From Sorex araneus (lineage: Eukaryota > Chordata > Mammalia > Eulipotyphla > Soricidae), in NCBI RefSeq assembly GCF_027595985.1, contig NC_073303.1:375145803-375209802 (forward strand): 64,000 bases of DNA, read 5' to 3'. The notes under the pieces were generated by a model, which made no database searches, was not told the DNA's origin, and was given only the letters and a program-made list of their open reading frames with translations. Shown one piece after another: positions 11,392 to 23,039 of the stretch (position 1 is the first letter of the stretch; every line of letters starts with the position of its first letter). The translations under genes were made by a program, and so were the position numbers.

Positions 11392-11750
11392 AAATGTGCA
11401 TCTATATTTTTAAATTAATATTTCTTGTGTTTTGGGGGTAGATGCCAATAAGTTGAATCTCTGCATCACAGGGGGTCTCTATTCTCAGTTTTTAAAAGAA
11501 ATCTCCACATCATTTTCCATGGGGGCTGAACTCCATATCCCTGCCAACCGGGCAGGAAGCCTCTCTTCTCTCGGCTGGGTCCTAGTGTTCTTGATATTCG
11601 CCATACTCACTGGTTTGTTATGGTATCTCACTGCCTTTCTCATTTGGATTTCCCTGAGTATAAGTGATGATAAAGACTTTTTCATAGACATATTGGTTAT
11701 CCATATGTCCTCTGTGGAAATATCTGCTATAATTAAAAATATACAAATTA

Positions 11751-11912
11751 GGGGCTGGAGCAGAAGGACAGCAGGTAGGGCCTTTGCCTTGGATTCCGCT
11801 GACCCAGAATTGATCCTCAACACGTCATATTGTCCCCTGTGCACTGCCAGGCGTAATTCCTGGCAGAAATAAACCTGAGCAGTATACATATGGCCCCCAA
11901 AACAAGAAAACA
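11751..11912 (+). mobile_element. SOR-type SINE, type I body
   Basis: GGGGCTGGAGCAGAAGGACA, GCAGGTAGGGCCTTTGCCTTGG, CCCTGTGCACTGCCAGGCGT and a CCCCCAAAACAAGAAAAC tail. It lies between the two oppositely oriented L1 pieces. Confidence 0.93.
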
Positions 11913-11919
11913 AGCAACA

Positions 11920-12066
11920 AGAAATTAACAAATTGGGCTACCCCAAAATCAAAAGGTTCGACATGATAAAAGAAACGTGAAAAAAAAAAGACTCCCAACA
12001 GAATGGGAGAAGATATTTGCATACAATACATCGGCTAATATGCAGGAGAGATGAAGAACTCACAGT
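11920..12066 (+). mobile_element. L1 ORF2 fragment, inverted 5' part of the 10830 element
   Basis: The plus-strand translation reads NKLGYPKIKRFDMIKET, then a frameshift, then NGRRYLHTIHRL. This corresponds to the L1 ORF2 stretch DKWDLIKLKS ... WEKIFA, the segment just upstream of what the minus-strand piece at 10830-11750 carries. The opposite orientation with adjacent content is the usual result of twin priming. Confidence 0.8.
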
Positions 12067-12174
12067 GCTTACCTGTTTCTTATTTTTCTTTTTTTTTCAC
12101 TACTTCATTTTTTACTCCCTTCCCTTTCTTGCTCGTATTGTTTTGATACCTTTATTGATTTTTTTCTTTTCCTA

Positions 12175-12347
12175 TTTTAGGGGCTTATTTGACGTTGCTC
12201 AGAGCTTACTCCTAGCTCTGTTCTCAGGGACCCCTCCCAGCAGTGTTCAGGAGACAATAGAGCAGTATCAGGGATTGAATCACGGTTTATCAGGTGCAAG
12301 GAAAGTGCCTTCCTGCTGTACTATCTCTTCTCCAGCACCTGGTCAAG
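12175..12347 (-). mobile_element. SOR-type SINE, diverged
   Basis: Minus-strand type I copy: GCTCAGAGCTTACTCCTAGC, CTCAGGGACCCC, GGATTGAATCACGG and a head region ending CTGTACTATCTCTTCTCCAGC. Confidence 0.85.
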
Positions 12348-13052
12348 TATTTTTCTATTTTTTTCTACAGTGATAAATGATCCCATTCATTTTCAAATAC
12401 TAAACCTGACCATTCCAAGCTAAGTTTCAATGAAGTCAGCATGAATTATATTCTATATTCTGAATACTGCTGAATGCCTGTACTTAAGTATGTGTGTATT
12501 GATGTTATAGAAATGTGGTATGCTATACTCGTTTCTTGTATTTTCTTTGTAGGTCGGTTATAGTAGCTTCACAGAGCAAATCGGAAAGTAATCCTTCTAT
12601 TTCTCAAAAATGTATAGTGAAAATGGCTAGACTTTCCTTTGAAGCTTCATGAAATTCAACTGTGAAAACTAAAGACAGCCTGAGCAATACTACCTACACC
12701 TAAAACAACTAATGTGGAAATGATTTTTTTCCACAAACTCAACTTTCAGTACATTAGCAAGAGAAAGAAACTTCTAGAAGGGGCATGGGGAGCATCTATC
12801 TGCTAAGAGCAGGCAAAGACTCTTATTCTTAATAGAGTGGTGAAACACTGGATGTATTCTCCTTAAAAACATGCATGACGTAAGGATTTTTTTATCATCT
12901 TTTTACTTATGTTAATGCAAGTAAAATACTTTAAATATAAAAAGTAATGCCTTGAAAGAAATGAAACTCCTTATATAAAGTTGACATGAGTTTTAGAATA
13001 GAGAAATCAAAGGAATTATTAAATGGTATAAATGTTAAGTGTATTTATTGCC
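12348..13052. other. Unique AT-rich sequence
   Basis: No repeat, gene or structural signal recognised. Confidence 0.55.
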
Positions 13053-13266
13053 TTGGGCTGGAGCATAGCACCACAGGTAGGGTGCTTGCCTTGCGTGAGA
13101 CCGACCCAGGTTCAATTCCTTCATTCCTATGGAAGAGCCCGCCAAGCCTCCAAGAGTATCCCGACCGCAGGGCAGAGCCTGGCAAGTTACAAGTCTCACA
13201 ATGGAGACATTACTGGTGCCCGCTCGAACAAATCAATGAACAACGGGATCACAGTGATACAGTGAT
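13053..13266 (+). mobile_element. SOR-type SINE, type II, internally deleted
   Basis: Head TTGGGCTGGAGCATAGCACC ... GGTTCAATTCC. The body lacks the CTACCCGTGGCGTATTCGAT portion: AGCCTGGCAAGTTACAAGTC joins directly to TCACAATGGAGACATTACTG. Confidence 0.94.
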
Positions 13267-13267
13267 T

Positions 13268-13650
13268 GTTCCGATGTTGAATGGTTCAGTTCCACGCTCT
13301 GCTGTGATGCTCCCCCTCACAGCTGGTTGTGGTCCTTGACCCTGGCGTTTCCCAGGGGCAAACACAGCGGGGCTCTCACACACGGTCACTGATCGAGCAT
13401 CACGCAGCTTTATTTGTCGTCTTGGGTCCGTTCCGGCTGACGTGGTCACTGGGTGTCCGAGTCGCTGCGGGGCTCAACCTTGGCTCATAGTGCTCCACGC
13501 TCCTGACCCTTCACAGCTCAGACTTGGTCGTGATGCTGAAGACCTGAGGCAGCAGAGTGTCCAGCATGTGGTGGCCTTGGAGCTGGAATTTGCAGCCCAC
13601 AGGGCAAGGCAGGTCATTTGCTACCCCTCCTTCTTTTCTTTTCCATTTTA
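13268..13650 (-). pseudogene. Unidentified transcript-like 3' end, possible retrocopy
   Basis: On the minus strand an open stretch of about 36 codons (ANDLPCPVGCKFQLQG ... VFSITTKSEL, ending in TGA) is followed about 100 nt later by AATAAA within ACGACAAATAAAGCTGC. This looks like a coding end plus a short 3' UTR. I cannot identify a parent gene, and no poly(A) tract follows the signal. The start of this stretch (AGCAAATGACCTGCCTTGCC) also occurs at 10198-10220, so part of it may instead be repeat sequence. Confidence 0.3.
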
Positions 13651-13679
13651 TTTTATTTTATTTTTATTTTGCTACCCGG

Positions 13680-13824
13680 ATTATCTCGCCCGCAGAGCAG
13701 AGCCTGGCAAGCTCCCTGTGGCATATTCGATATGCGAAAAACAGTAACAAGTCTCACAATGGAAATATTACTGGTGCCCGCTCCAGCAAATAGATGAGCA
13801 AGGGGATGACAGCGATACGGTGAT
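13680..13824 (+). mobile_element. SOR-type SINE, type II, 5' truncated
   Basis: Starts within the body at CTCGCCCGCAGAGCAGAGCC and runs through GGCATATTCGATATGCG and GTCTCACAATGGAAATATTA to the tail GCGATACGGTGA. The tRNA-like head is absent. It abuts an L1 3' copy of opposite orientation. Confidence 0.93.
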
Positions 13825-14235
13825 TTTATTGAATCACCATGAGATACAGTTCCAAGCTTTCATGTTTGAGATCACACAATGATCAAACACCCATCCCTCC
13901 ACCAGTGAACATTCCCCACCACCAATATCCCCAGTATACCCTCCCTTTCCCACCCTCCCCCTGCCTCCATGGCAGACAATATTCCCCATACTCTCTCTCT
14001 ACTTTTGGGCATTATGGTTTGTAATACAGACACTGAGAGGTCATCATGTTTGGTCCATTATCTACTTTCGGCACACATCTCCCATTCGGACTGATTCCTC
14101 CAGCCATCAATTTCTTAGTGATCCCTTCTCTATTCCAGCTGCCTTTTCTCTTTTTCTTGAGCAATGACCATGTCACTTGATCACTGACTTTTCCTCTCTA
14201 GATTCAAAAGAGAAATCTATGAAATAAAAATACAA
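13825..14235 (-). mobile_element. L1 3' end (G-rich 3' UTR family)
   Basis: On the minus strand it ends ATGGTGATTCAATAAAA. Upstream are GGTGGGGAATGTTCACTGGT, a G-rich tract, and CAAACATGATGACCTCTCAG. It begins near AGTCAGTGATCAAGTGACAT. Eight related copies occur in this window in both orientations. Confidence 0.75.
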
Positions 14236-14244
14236 AGTACAAAA

Positions 14245-14400
14245 TGGAGTTGAGGAGGTAGTACAGGGGGGTGGTCACACACCTTGCGGGCAGCTGAACC
14301 AGGTTAGCTTCCCAGCATTCTCTGTGGCCCTCTGAGAGCACCACCATGAGTGCAGAGCCATGAGCAAGTCCTGAGCACCACCATTGCAGCTGAAAAAAGA
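14245..14400 (+). mobile_element. SOR-type SINE, type I, diverged
   Basis: GGAGTTGAGGAGGTAGTACA, CACCTTGCGGGCAGCTGAAC, CCCAGCATTC ... GAGTGCAGAGCCATGAGCAAG, then an A-rich tail. Confidence 0.85.
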
Positions 14401-15539
14401 ATAGAGAAGAAAAAATAAAAAAGAAGGAAAAGAAAAAATACAACCTGACATGTACTTTTTCATGCAAATCCCCAAAGCCCTTGGGGAAAACAGCTTCATG
14501 TTACTGTTCTGTAAAACTGAATTTTACTTCTAACTTCAAAGAGGTATTTCATTTGCTCCTTTTAGTACTTTAGCAAATGAAAAATGCAGTTAAAGGGTAC
14601 ACCCAAGAAGAGCACTTCCTATAGCCAGAGTGGGCTGAGTTCCCTGTGGTCAGGGGTAAGGATGGCTACAAACTGTTGAGGAAATAATCGGGTTCTCTGC
14701 AAAGTGACAAAAAAACCTATGCCGATGATGAAAAATATGTATCAGGCTTGGTGCCACACTTGTGATTAGAAATAGAACAGAATAATCAAGTTCTCTTTAG
14801 AATTTGAATTTATTTTAAAATATTCTGCCTTTGAAAATTGTCATATAAAATCTGAATTTTTTTTATTTAAAAAGTGTCCGGTTTCCAGTGCATGTTGTTT
14901 ATACAATATTTTATTCCTTGGTTGGTAAAGACTGTTTGATACTTGAAGAGCATCTGTGATGCCCAGCCACGGAGAGGGCTGTCGATGGGATCTTTCTCAC
15001 CTCACATCATAATTTAAATCGGTAAAAAATGATGACTATGAAGATCTCTGCAGCCCATTTATTTCACCAGGTAAAGACTGTAATGGTGAATCGCAGGTGA
15101 TACCTCTGCTGGGAAGAAACACACACATAGCACTTAAAACTAGGTAAGCAGAACCCAATATTTAACTAACTGTGAAATCCATGAACAAGTAACTCACGCA
15201 GAGTTGCACACCTTTTCTTCCATCACTTCGGGGAGAGCCTGATTCTATGAAACCGGAAACAAGAGTAGTGAAGATGACTGGAGAATAAATACTGCTGTGT
15301 CCCAAAGGCGGAGTCAGAACCACATCTGTTTGAACTTCAGCTATGCCCTACAGATCTGAGTGAACTTGGGTGAGATTATGAACCTCTGACCCCATTTTTC
15401 TAGCAACTGAGAATAGCCTATTTCTATGGTAATTTCTTCCTTTAGTCAATTACCTCTACTAAAGTATTACTACGTTTTAAGCACTATGGTGAGTTTTAAA
15501 TTTTTGCATCTCTTATTCAATTCTTATGATAAAACTAAT
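14401..15539. other. Unique sequence, no supported gene
   Basis: Low-GC and repeat-free to the eye. The GC content rises slightly near 15200-15400. Confidence 0.55.
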
Positions 15540-15705
15540 GAGATAGCGGCTAAAGAGAGAGTAACGTGGGTGAGGCATTGGCCTTGCACATGCCCTACCC
15601 AGGTTTGATCTCCAGAATCCCGTATGGCCTGCTAATTCCTGAGCACAAAGCCAGGAGTAATCCCTGAGCATCACTGACTGGGTGTGACCCAAAAACTAAA
15701 ACTCA
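15540..15705 (+). mobile_element. SOR-type SINE, type I, diverged
   Basis: AGCGGCTAAAGAGAGAGTAA, GGCATTGGCCTTGCACATG, GGTTTGATCTCCAG, then CTGGGTGTGACCCAAAAACT. Confidence 0.88.
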
Positions 15706-16614
15706 AAAAAATTACCGAATGTAAAAAAACAAAACAGCAACCTAACAAGGTAGATGCTCTTTTTGCCTTTTTTTTTTCCTTTTAGCAAGGTCACTGGTGG
15801 GCAGGTGACTTCTCCGAGATGAGTCATTTCTGAAACATTAGAAGACAGAGACACGCCAATTGCCGTCTGAGGAAGGGAGTAGGGACTCACTCGGTAAGCG
15901 ATTGCCCGGACCATCTCAGTCTGGCTTTGATTCTTGTTTCCACACATTCCTCCTAGCTCATGTTTCATCCAGACAGTTTAGGGGATTCCAGCATGGCGCA
16001 ACTCTGAAAACTAAAACCCCACAGGGATGACTGATCGACGGCATGTTCTCTTGCTCGCCGAGGCTAACTGCTCTCCCCCACTCCAAACATCGCGACGGTG
16101 CCTCAAGCCCCCTGACTCTGATTGCTACTTGGTGGGGAGATGTTGAACTAGCCAATGGGCAAGCTCAGAAAATAGCACTCCGGACGTTTTCCCAATACGC
16201 TTTATGAAACTTGCTGGGTTTGGGTATCAGTGTTTCCTACCAAGATTCTGAGAATTTCCTATAATGGTGATTATAATTATGACTGTTTCCTATAGTTGTA
16301 TCAGTGGAACTTAGTGGGTGTTTAGGGGGAAAAAGTTAGGGGCTGTCACTGAACTGAACTCAACAGCGCTTTGTGCGTGCTTCACTGAAAGGAAACATGA
16401 TGACATTCAAAAGCAGTGCTCATGAATCAGGCTAAACGTAAAATGTTTCCAAGCCTATGGCTGAACATAAGGTAAATGTGAGAACAGTAGTTACTGGGAT
16501 AAATTATTGGCTTGGCGTTTAGTAGAATGAGTGTTACAAATAAGATCTTGTTGAAATAATTTTGTTTTGGGTGTTTTGTTGGTTCGGTTGGTCGGTTTGG
16601 GGTTTTTTTGGTTT
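15706..16614. other. Unique sequence, no supported gene
   Basis: Mixed composition. A TTTTGTTTTGG-rich run near 16560-16615 forms the tail of the following SINE remnant. Confidence 0.5.
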
Positions 16615-16706
16615 GTTTTGGCTTGCTTTGTGTGGTATCAGGAATCAAGTGCTGACCCTTTAGAGCAAGTAAGTGCTATAGCTCTGAACTATACTTCCGA
16701 CCCCAA
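16615..16706 (-). mobile_element. SOR-type SINE head remnant
   Basis: GTGGTATCAGGAATCAAGTG, TAAGTGCTATAGCTCTGAAC and CTTCCGACCCC resemble the minus-strand head of an old SOR copy. Confidence 0.55.
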
Positions 16707-16919
16707 GAGTTGATTGGGTTTTATAATTTGCCCAAGTAATTGAGATAGACTCCCTAACGGTTCAGAGTTGAAAATTCAGTGAGACCTTTAAACGTTCCTA
16801 TTACAGATTCATCCTAGGTAGGTAGATGAATGGACAGAGAAATGGAGAGATGATGGAGAGATGGAGGGATAGATGATAGAGGCAAATAAATGGGTGGTGG
16901 ATGGTTACGAGAGATAAAG

Positions 16920-18240
<1,321 letters not shown>

Positions 18241-18254
18241 GCTCTTTCTTTTTT

Positions 18255-18416
18255 TGTTTTGATTTTTGGTCACACCCAACATTGTTCTGGGCTGATTCTT
18301 TCTATACAACTCAGGGATCATTTCTGTGGCTCTTAGGGGACCCCAAGGCTGACAGTCAATGCTGGAATTCAGCCACCGAAATGCCAGCGCCTTGCTCAGT
18401 GCACTCTGGCCAGCCC
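18255..18416 (-). mobile_element. SOR-type SINE, old
   Basis: TTTTTGGTCACACCCAACAT, ACTCAGGGATCATTTCTG, GGGGACCCC, then a degraded head ending CTCTGGCCAGCCC. Confidence 0.75.
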
Positions 18417-18573
18417 GAGTCGTTCTTTCTTTCCTGAAGCTACAGCTCCTTACTTACCTTCACATCTCTTGCTGCAGTGTTAAATGGGGCGGTATGAGCA
18501 AGCAGATTTTCTGTGCTGCAGAAAATTATCCTGATGGTTAAGAACTTAGGTTTTCCTAATTTATTCTTCAAAA

Positions 18574-18832
18574 GGGCTGGAGTGATAGCACAGCAGGTAG
18601 GGCGTTTGCCTTGCATGCAGCTGACCCGGGTTCGATTCCTCCATCCCTCTCGGAGAGCCTGGGAAGCTAACAGAGAATATCTCGCCTGTGTGGCAGAGCC
18701 TGGCAAGCTACCCGTGGAGTATTCGATATGCCAAAACAGTAACAACAAGTCTCACAATGGAGTCGTTACTGGTGCCCGCTCAAGAAAGTCTATGAGCAAT
18801 GGGATGACAGTGATACAGTAATACAGTGACAC
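18574..18832 (+). mobile_element. SOR-type SINE, type II body, full length
   Basis: GGGCTGGAGTGATAGCACAG, GACCCGGGTTCGATTCCTCC, CTCGGAGAGCCTGGGAAGC, TATTCGATATGCC, GTCTCACAATGGAGTCG, with the tail GTGATACAGTAATACAGTGA. It is a good reference copy for the type II structure. Confidence 0.97.
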
Positions 18833-19611
18833 ACATTGCACAACTAAATCATTTTCCTCCAAACCTTTTTCCACACGCATTCGGTTTCTCGTTGTCCTGG
18901 GCACTCAGATCTTTCTTCCTTCTCTCCTTAGCTTCAAGTCCCCAGCAAGGTCTTGGTTAGTTCCGGTGAGTGAACCCTTCCAGGAGCAAGCACAGTGAAG
19001 GAAAAAGGGCAGGGGAGAAACTGGGTCAAGGCCTTATGGGGTAGTGGAAGCATTTACCACAGGAAAGCTGGGGAAAGGGCTGAGGAGAGTGTGTACCCCC
19101 AGACGGGTCGCACACCGCTCAGCCAACCGGAAAGCAAGTCTGACTCGGGGACTCCACTCGACTCTCTGGGCCCTGGGTGGCCTCAGACCCTTTAATGGGG
19201 GAGTGGGGAATTCCAACTTTCCTAAAAAGAAGCCCTTGGGAAACTGGGCAAATCATGCCCAACACTGAGGCTAAGCGTGCAGCCAGGCTCTGCAGAGGCT
19301 CATAAACCTGCTTCGTGGGCTCCTTTTCCCTGGATGTTCTTCTTTTATCTCCTCCCCCTGGTTTTGAACTTGAAATGATGTCCTTTCCAGCTCTCATAAT
19401 AAAGGTTTTATAGCAACTTGTAAATAGAACTGGCGCAATACTGAAATTTATTAGCTCCTCATTATGGGCCACTAAGTACTTGGCACAATATGAAAATTGG
19501 ATTTTGTTTCGAGTATTTTATTTTGTTTGCCCCTACAAAAGCCAGCTTCCGGGTTAAATTTTTGAGGTTACTTTTGCTTAGTCCACTTTACCCATTCAAA
19601 AATTATTTAAT
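18833..19611. other. Unique sequence, no supported gene
   Basis: Open frames on both strands around 18995-19270 overlap each other and match nothing I recognise. No SINE or L1 is seen. Confidence 0.5.
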
Positions 19612-19697
19612 GGGGCAGAGAATGTAGCTCAGTAGTAAGAGAGCCATTACCCCTACACACTTGAGGTGCTGGGTTTGATCCTCAGCACCATGAAATA
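19612..19697 (+). mobile_element. tRNA-Ala-like SINE or retropseudogene
   Basis: GGGGCAGAGAATGTAGCTCA and GTAGTAAGAGAGC fit an A box, and TGGGTTTGATCCTCAGCACC fits a tRNA T arm and acceptor end of the tRNA-Ala type. A few A-rich bases follow. The sequence differs from the SOR head. It resembles ID-type elements, which also derive from tRNA-Ala, but an independent origin is more likely in a shrew. Confidence 0.6.
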
Positions 19698-20799
19698 TTA
19701 AAACTGAAACAAGTTAACTTTATACTCAATGTACTTGGTATAGAGATGCATAATTTTCTATGGTTCCACCTAGGTAGTTTTATATCAACTGCAAATGTGC
19801 AATCATTTCGTATTTATTACTTATTAGGAAACACTTTTTTAAATCTTCCTCATTATCTTATTTTAATCTTTGCATACCAGGGAACAAGCTTCCATAGCTA
19901 GGTAAACCAACAGAAATAAAAATATCCTTTATTCTGCATTATCCAATGTTATAATCTTTTAATCCATGCTGATACCACCAACTATGGATGTGTCTATTGT
20001 AGAGCTACATGCTGACATATGGAGATGTGATCACACATGCATATGGTCTCTGCACAGATACACAGGGGACAATAAGAATGTGTGCATACTTAGATTAAAC
20101 ACAAATTCAGTGATATGTTTGCTTTTATTCCTCAAAATGTTATTAAAGAATGTCCTTTGCATTCACATATCACTCAGTACTACCTGGCTATCCCCCTTCT
20201 TGGCTGCTGGAGCCCATTATTTTAGGTGCCTTCAATGTACCTTGAATATAGCATGACTTGTTCAAGGACTCTGTGATCAGCATGTCTTGGTTTTGGGGCG
20301 GCACTGGAATGAGGAAGTCCACAGCACTCTTAGTTATAAAATTCCCGCTTTGGCAATATTTTCCCCCGGGATGTGGGAGGGAGTGGAGGGGATCCCGTAA
20401 TGGAGTTACAGGTTTGAAAATGTCCATGCACATCAGCAAATGTGTCTGGTCTGACTTTGGGTAAATCAGTTTCCTGCAAACAATGAATGATATGGAGTAA
20501 TTAATGAGAGGAGTGCAATAATTCCTAAGAAGACTGGTCATAACAGTGGCAGAGTGACCCTGTGGACTCTGGGAGAAAGAGCTGCGTCAGAGTCCCTTGA
20601 CCTCAGGCAACTATCACATCACTCCTCCTTGTCTCCCAGTCCCCTCACCTGTCTCCTAGTCCCCTCACCTAACACTGAGCAGATCACCAGCATGAGTTCC
20701 TTGGGATACGCTGGTGTATGAGTGTTTTTACTTGGAAGATTCCTTGGCATGGTATAGATGTCTCGTGCTGAGGGTTGTCATCATTCCCGCAATCATCTT
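19698..20799. other. Unique sequence, no supported gene
   Basis: Low-GC, with a small tandem repeat near 20625-20670 (CTCC[C/T]AGTCCCCTCACCT twice). Open frames around 19966-20541 have no recognised motif. Confidence 0.5.
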
Positions 20800-20910
20800 C
20801 AGTCTTGGTGTCACATTTTCATCTTTATCTCAGCCCAAAGTTTACTTCAGCACCTCCACTACTATCCTCAGCAAGCACCCCGCCCATCATACTATCTCTC
20901 CAGCCCCCAA
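20800..20910 (-). mobile_element. SOR-type SINE, old fragment
   Basis: CTCAGCAAGCACCCCGCCCA and CTATCTCTCCAGCCCCC form a minus-strand head. The left part is badly decayed. Confidence 0.6.
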
Positions 20911-22157
20911 AGAAATTATTTTTTTTTTAAAATTACATGTTCAAAGCACAATAAAAGATTTGTCAATACGTCAAATATTGCCAATCTCTGTCTCCATACC
21001 CATAAGCTCAGAAGAAAAACAGACAATTGTTACCCCTTAAAACTGAGATCCCAGGAAAAATTATTTTCCTAGAGCTTGGTTCATTATGCCCCCAAAATCT
21101 AGAGCAGAAAACAAGTGAGGGAAACTCTGTGGGGATAATCACTAGGGAATCCCCCTGGTCAGAAAACCAGTCAACCTATTTCTGTGACTCAGAACCCAGT
21201 CACTGTGGAGCTGAACTTATTTAGGAATATTGACTCTACCAAGCTTTCCCTTTTGTGCCACACAATCATTAAATCTGAAAGAAAACTTAATTTTATGCAT
21301 CCACATCCTATCTCATATGCTAACTGATGTGGAATAGCTTCTTGGATTTCTAGAAATTCCCCTGGGATGAATAACCAGTTAGCAGGTCATTTATGAAGGG
21401 GATACCTTTCCAAAAACTCCTGGACCATGGTGGCTGATTCCACTTCTCTTTATGATAGGATAATGAATTCTAGGAAATGGACTTCCTCTTAACAGTTCTT
21501 CATCCCTTTACTTGGAAACAGATAGGTGTGTGGGCTGAAGCTGCTTTCAATCCATTTGAAAACTATATCTAAAAAAACATCGAGATGTCTTCTCTAATAT
21601 ATATTCATTTTAGCCATATTTCAAATGTTCCAAGCAGTGAAGCATGAATTTATGTAGTCTTTTATCTCTGCAGTCATGGAACGCGCCTTTCATGCTTAAT
21701 TATAGGCCATTGCCCTATTTCTTTCAAGAGGGTGCAATTGGACTCCCAAGTAATCAACCTTATTTTTAACTTTGTTTCTTTCCTCCTTAACATATATAAA
21801 ATGATCTTATATTTATTTTTCTAGAATTGAGTGCTTTCCTCCATTAAATACCTTATTTTATGCACTGGAAATTGTTTTCTTACTATTTCCCTGTACAGTT
21901 GGTACTTGCTGTTGGCTCCTTTCAAAGCTGTTTGGGGTGAACCTTTGTTTAAAAGGTTTGTTTTCTCTAGGTATATCTCATGCCCTGGTCTATCCAGATC
22001 TGAGCTCAATTTGCCCTGTCTTCCTTCTTTGCTTAAAGGCGGTCAGTACTTTAAAGTATTGTTTCCAGAGGTTTAGAGGCCAACATTCTGAAGACAAAAT
22101 GCCCTGTCCCCTTTCAAAGCCTTGCTACCTTAAAATGAATAAACAAGACGTTGCCTT
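20911..22157. other. Unique low-GC sequence
   Basis: No repeat family or gene recognised. Confidence 0.5.
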
Positions 22158-22328
22158 TTTTTGTAGCTGTTTTGTGGCCGTACCCGGAAGAGCCAGGGTT
22201 TGCTGCTATCTCTGAGCTCAGCCATCAGTCCTGGTGGGCTTTGGGGATCACACGGGATGCCTGAGATTGAACCCAGGTTAGCTGCTTGCAAGGCAAGCGC
22301 CCTATTCACTGTCTTATCTCCAGCCCGA
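22158..22328 (-). mobile_element. SOR-type SINE, diverged
   Basis: GGGGATCACACGGGATGCCT, GAGATTGAACCCAGG, CTTGCAAGGCAAGCGCCC and TCTTATCTCCAGCCC on the minus strand. Confidence 0.9.
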
Positions 22329-22767
22329 ACTTTGACTCTTCCGTCAATTATCATAATTGCTGTACAGAAAACCTGCCCCTCTTGAATGCACATAGTTTGA
22401 TGGATTTGAACCTATGCATATTCATGATGCTATAGCAACCAGGTGATCAGGGTTCCCATCATTTTCAAACTTCCCTTTTGCTCTTTTACTTTTGGTAAGA
22501 CTGTCTAACATAAGATGTACTCAGCCACTTAATTAAACCTGCAAGTACATATACCTTGTATCATAGGTACCATGGTATGCAAACAATAACATTCAATTTA
22601 TTCATATCACTGTCCTTGTTGACTCACACTGGCATACACAATGGTAGACTCTCCACAGATAATAATATCCCATCATGTGCATATATATGTACATATGCAT
22701 GCGTATGTCTCATATACACAAATATAAATATGCACACATATACACACATACATATCACATTTTCTTA

Positions 22768-22936
22768 GTGATATGTCTGTATGGAAAATATTGGTGATAT
22801 GTGTGTATGGAAAATATTGGAAAATAATAAAATATTTTCCAATAAAAATTTTTCCAATAAAAATATTGGTGATATGTGTGTATGGAAAATATTGGTGATA
22901 TGTGTGTATGGAAAATATTGGAAAATAATAAATATT
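22768..22936. repeat. 26-bp minisatellite with a higher-order repeat
   Basis: Four copies of GTGATATGTGTGTATGGAAA + ATATTG (22768, 22794, 22869, 22895). Each pair is followed by GAAAATAATAAA, giving an approximately 101-base higher-order unit. Between the pairs lies AAAATATTTTCCAATAAAAA, partly complementary to the GGAAAATATTGG unit end, so the array can fold back. Confidence 0.93.
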
Positions 22937-23039
22937 TGGATTTTTCTTTGTATGTTGGTCACTGTAAATACTACAAAGAATATGTAAATAAATTAGAGTA
23001 CACTAAATTTGCTTAATCATTTCGTAGTTTTTATTTTGA

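Larger units (their letters stand above)
10830..11750 (-). mobile_element. L1 LINE 3' part, with later insertions
   Basis: The minus-strand translation near 11500-11720 gives SSLILREIQMRKAVRYHNKP and MANIKNTRTQ, matching the L1 ORF2 segment around SSLAIREMQ ... MRYH. The left part (10860-11075) is the ORF2 end (TTTCTCTGATTTACTTCACT). Interrupted at 11089-11391 by a SINE plus tRNA-Met fragment. Upstream ORF2 sequence is found in the opposite orientation at 11920-12066, indicating 5' inversion. Confidence 0.85.

Noticed and set aside
11485..11931. 148-codon minus-strand frame
   Set aside because: This is decayed L1 ORF2 running into a SINE, not a host gene.
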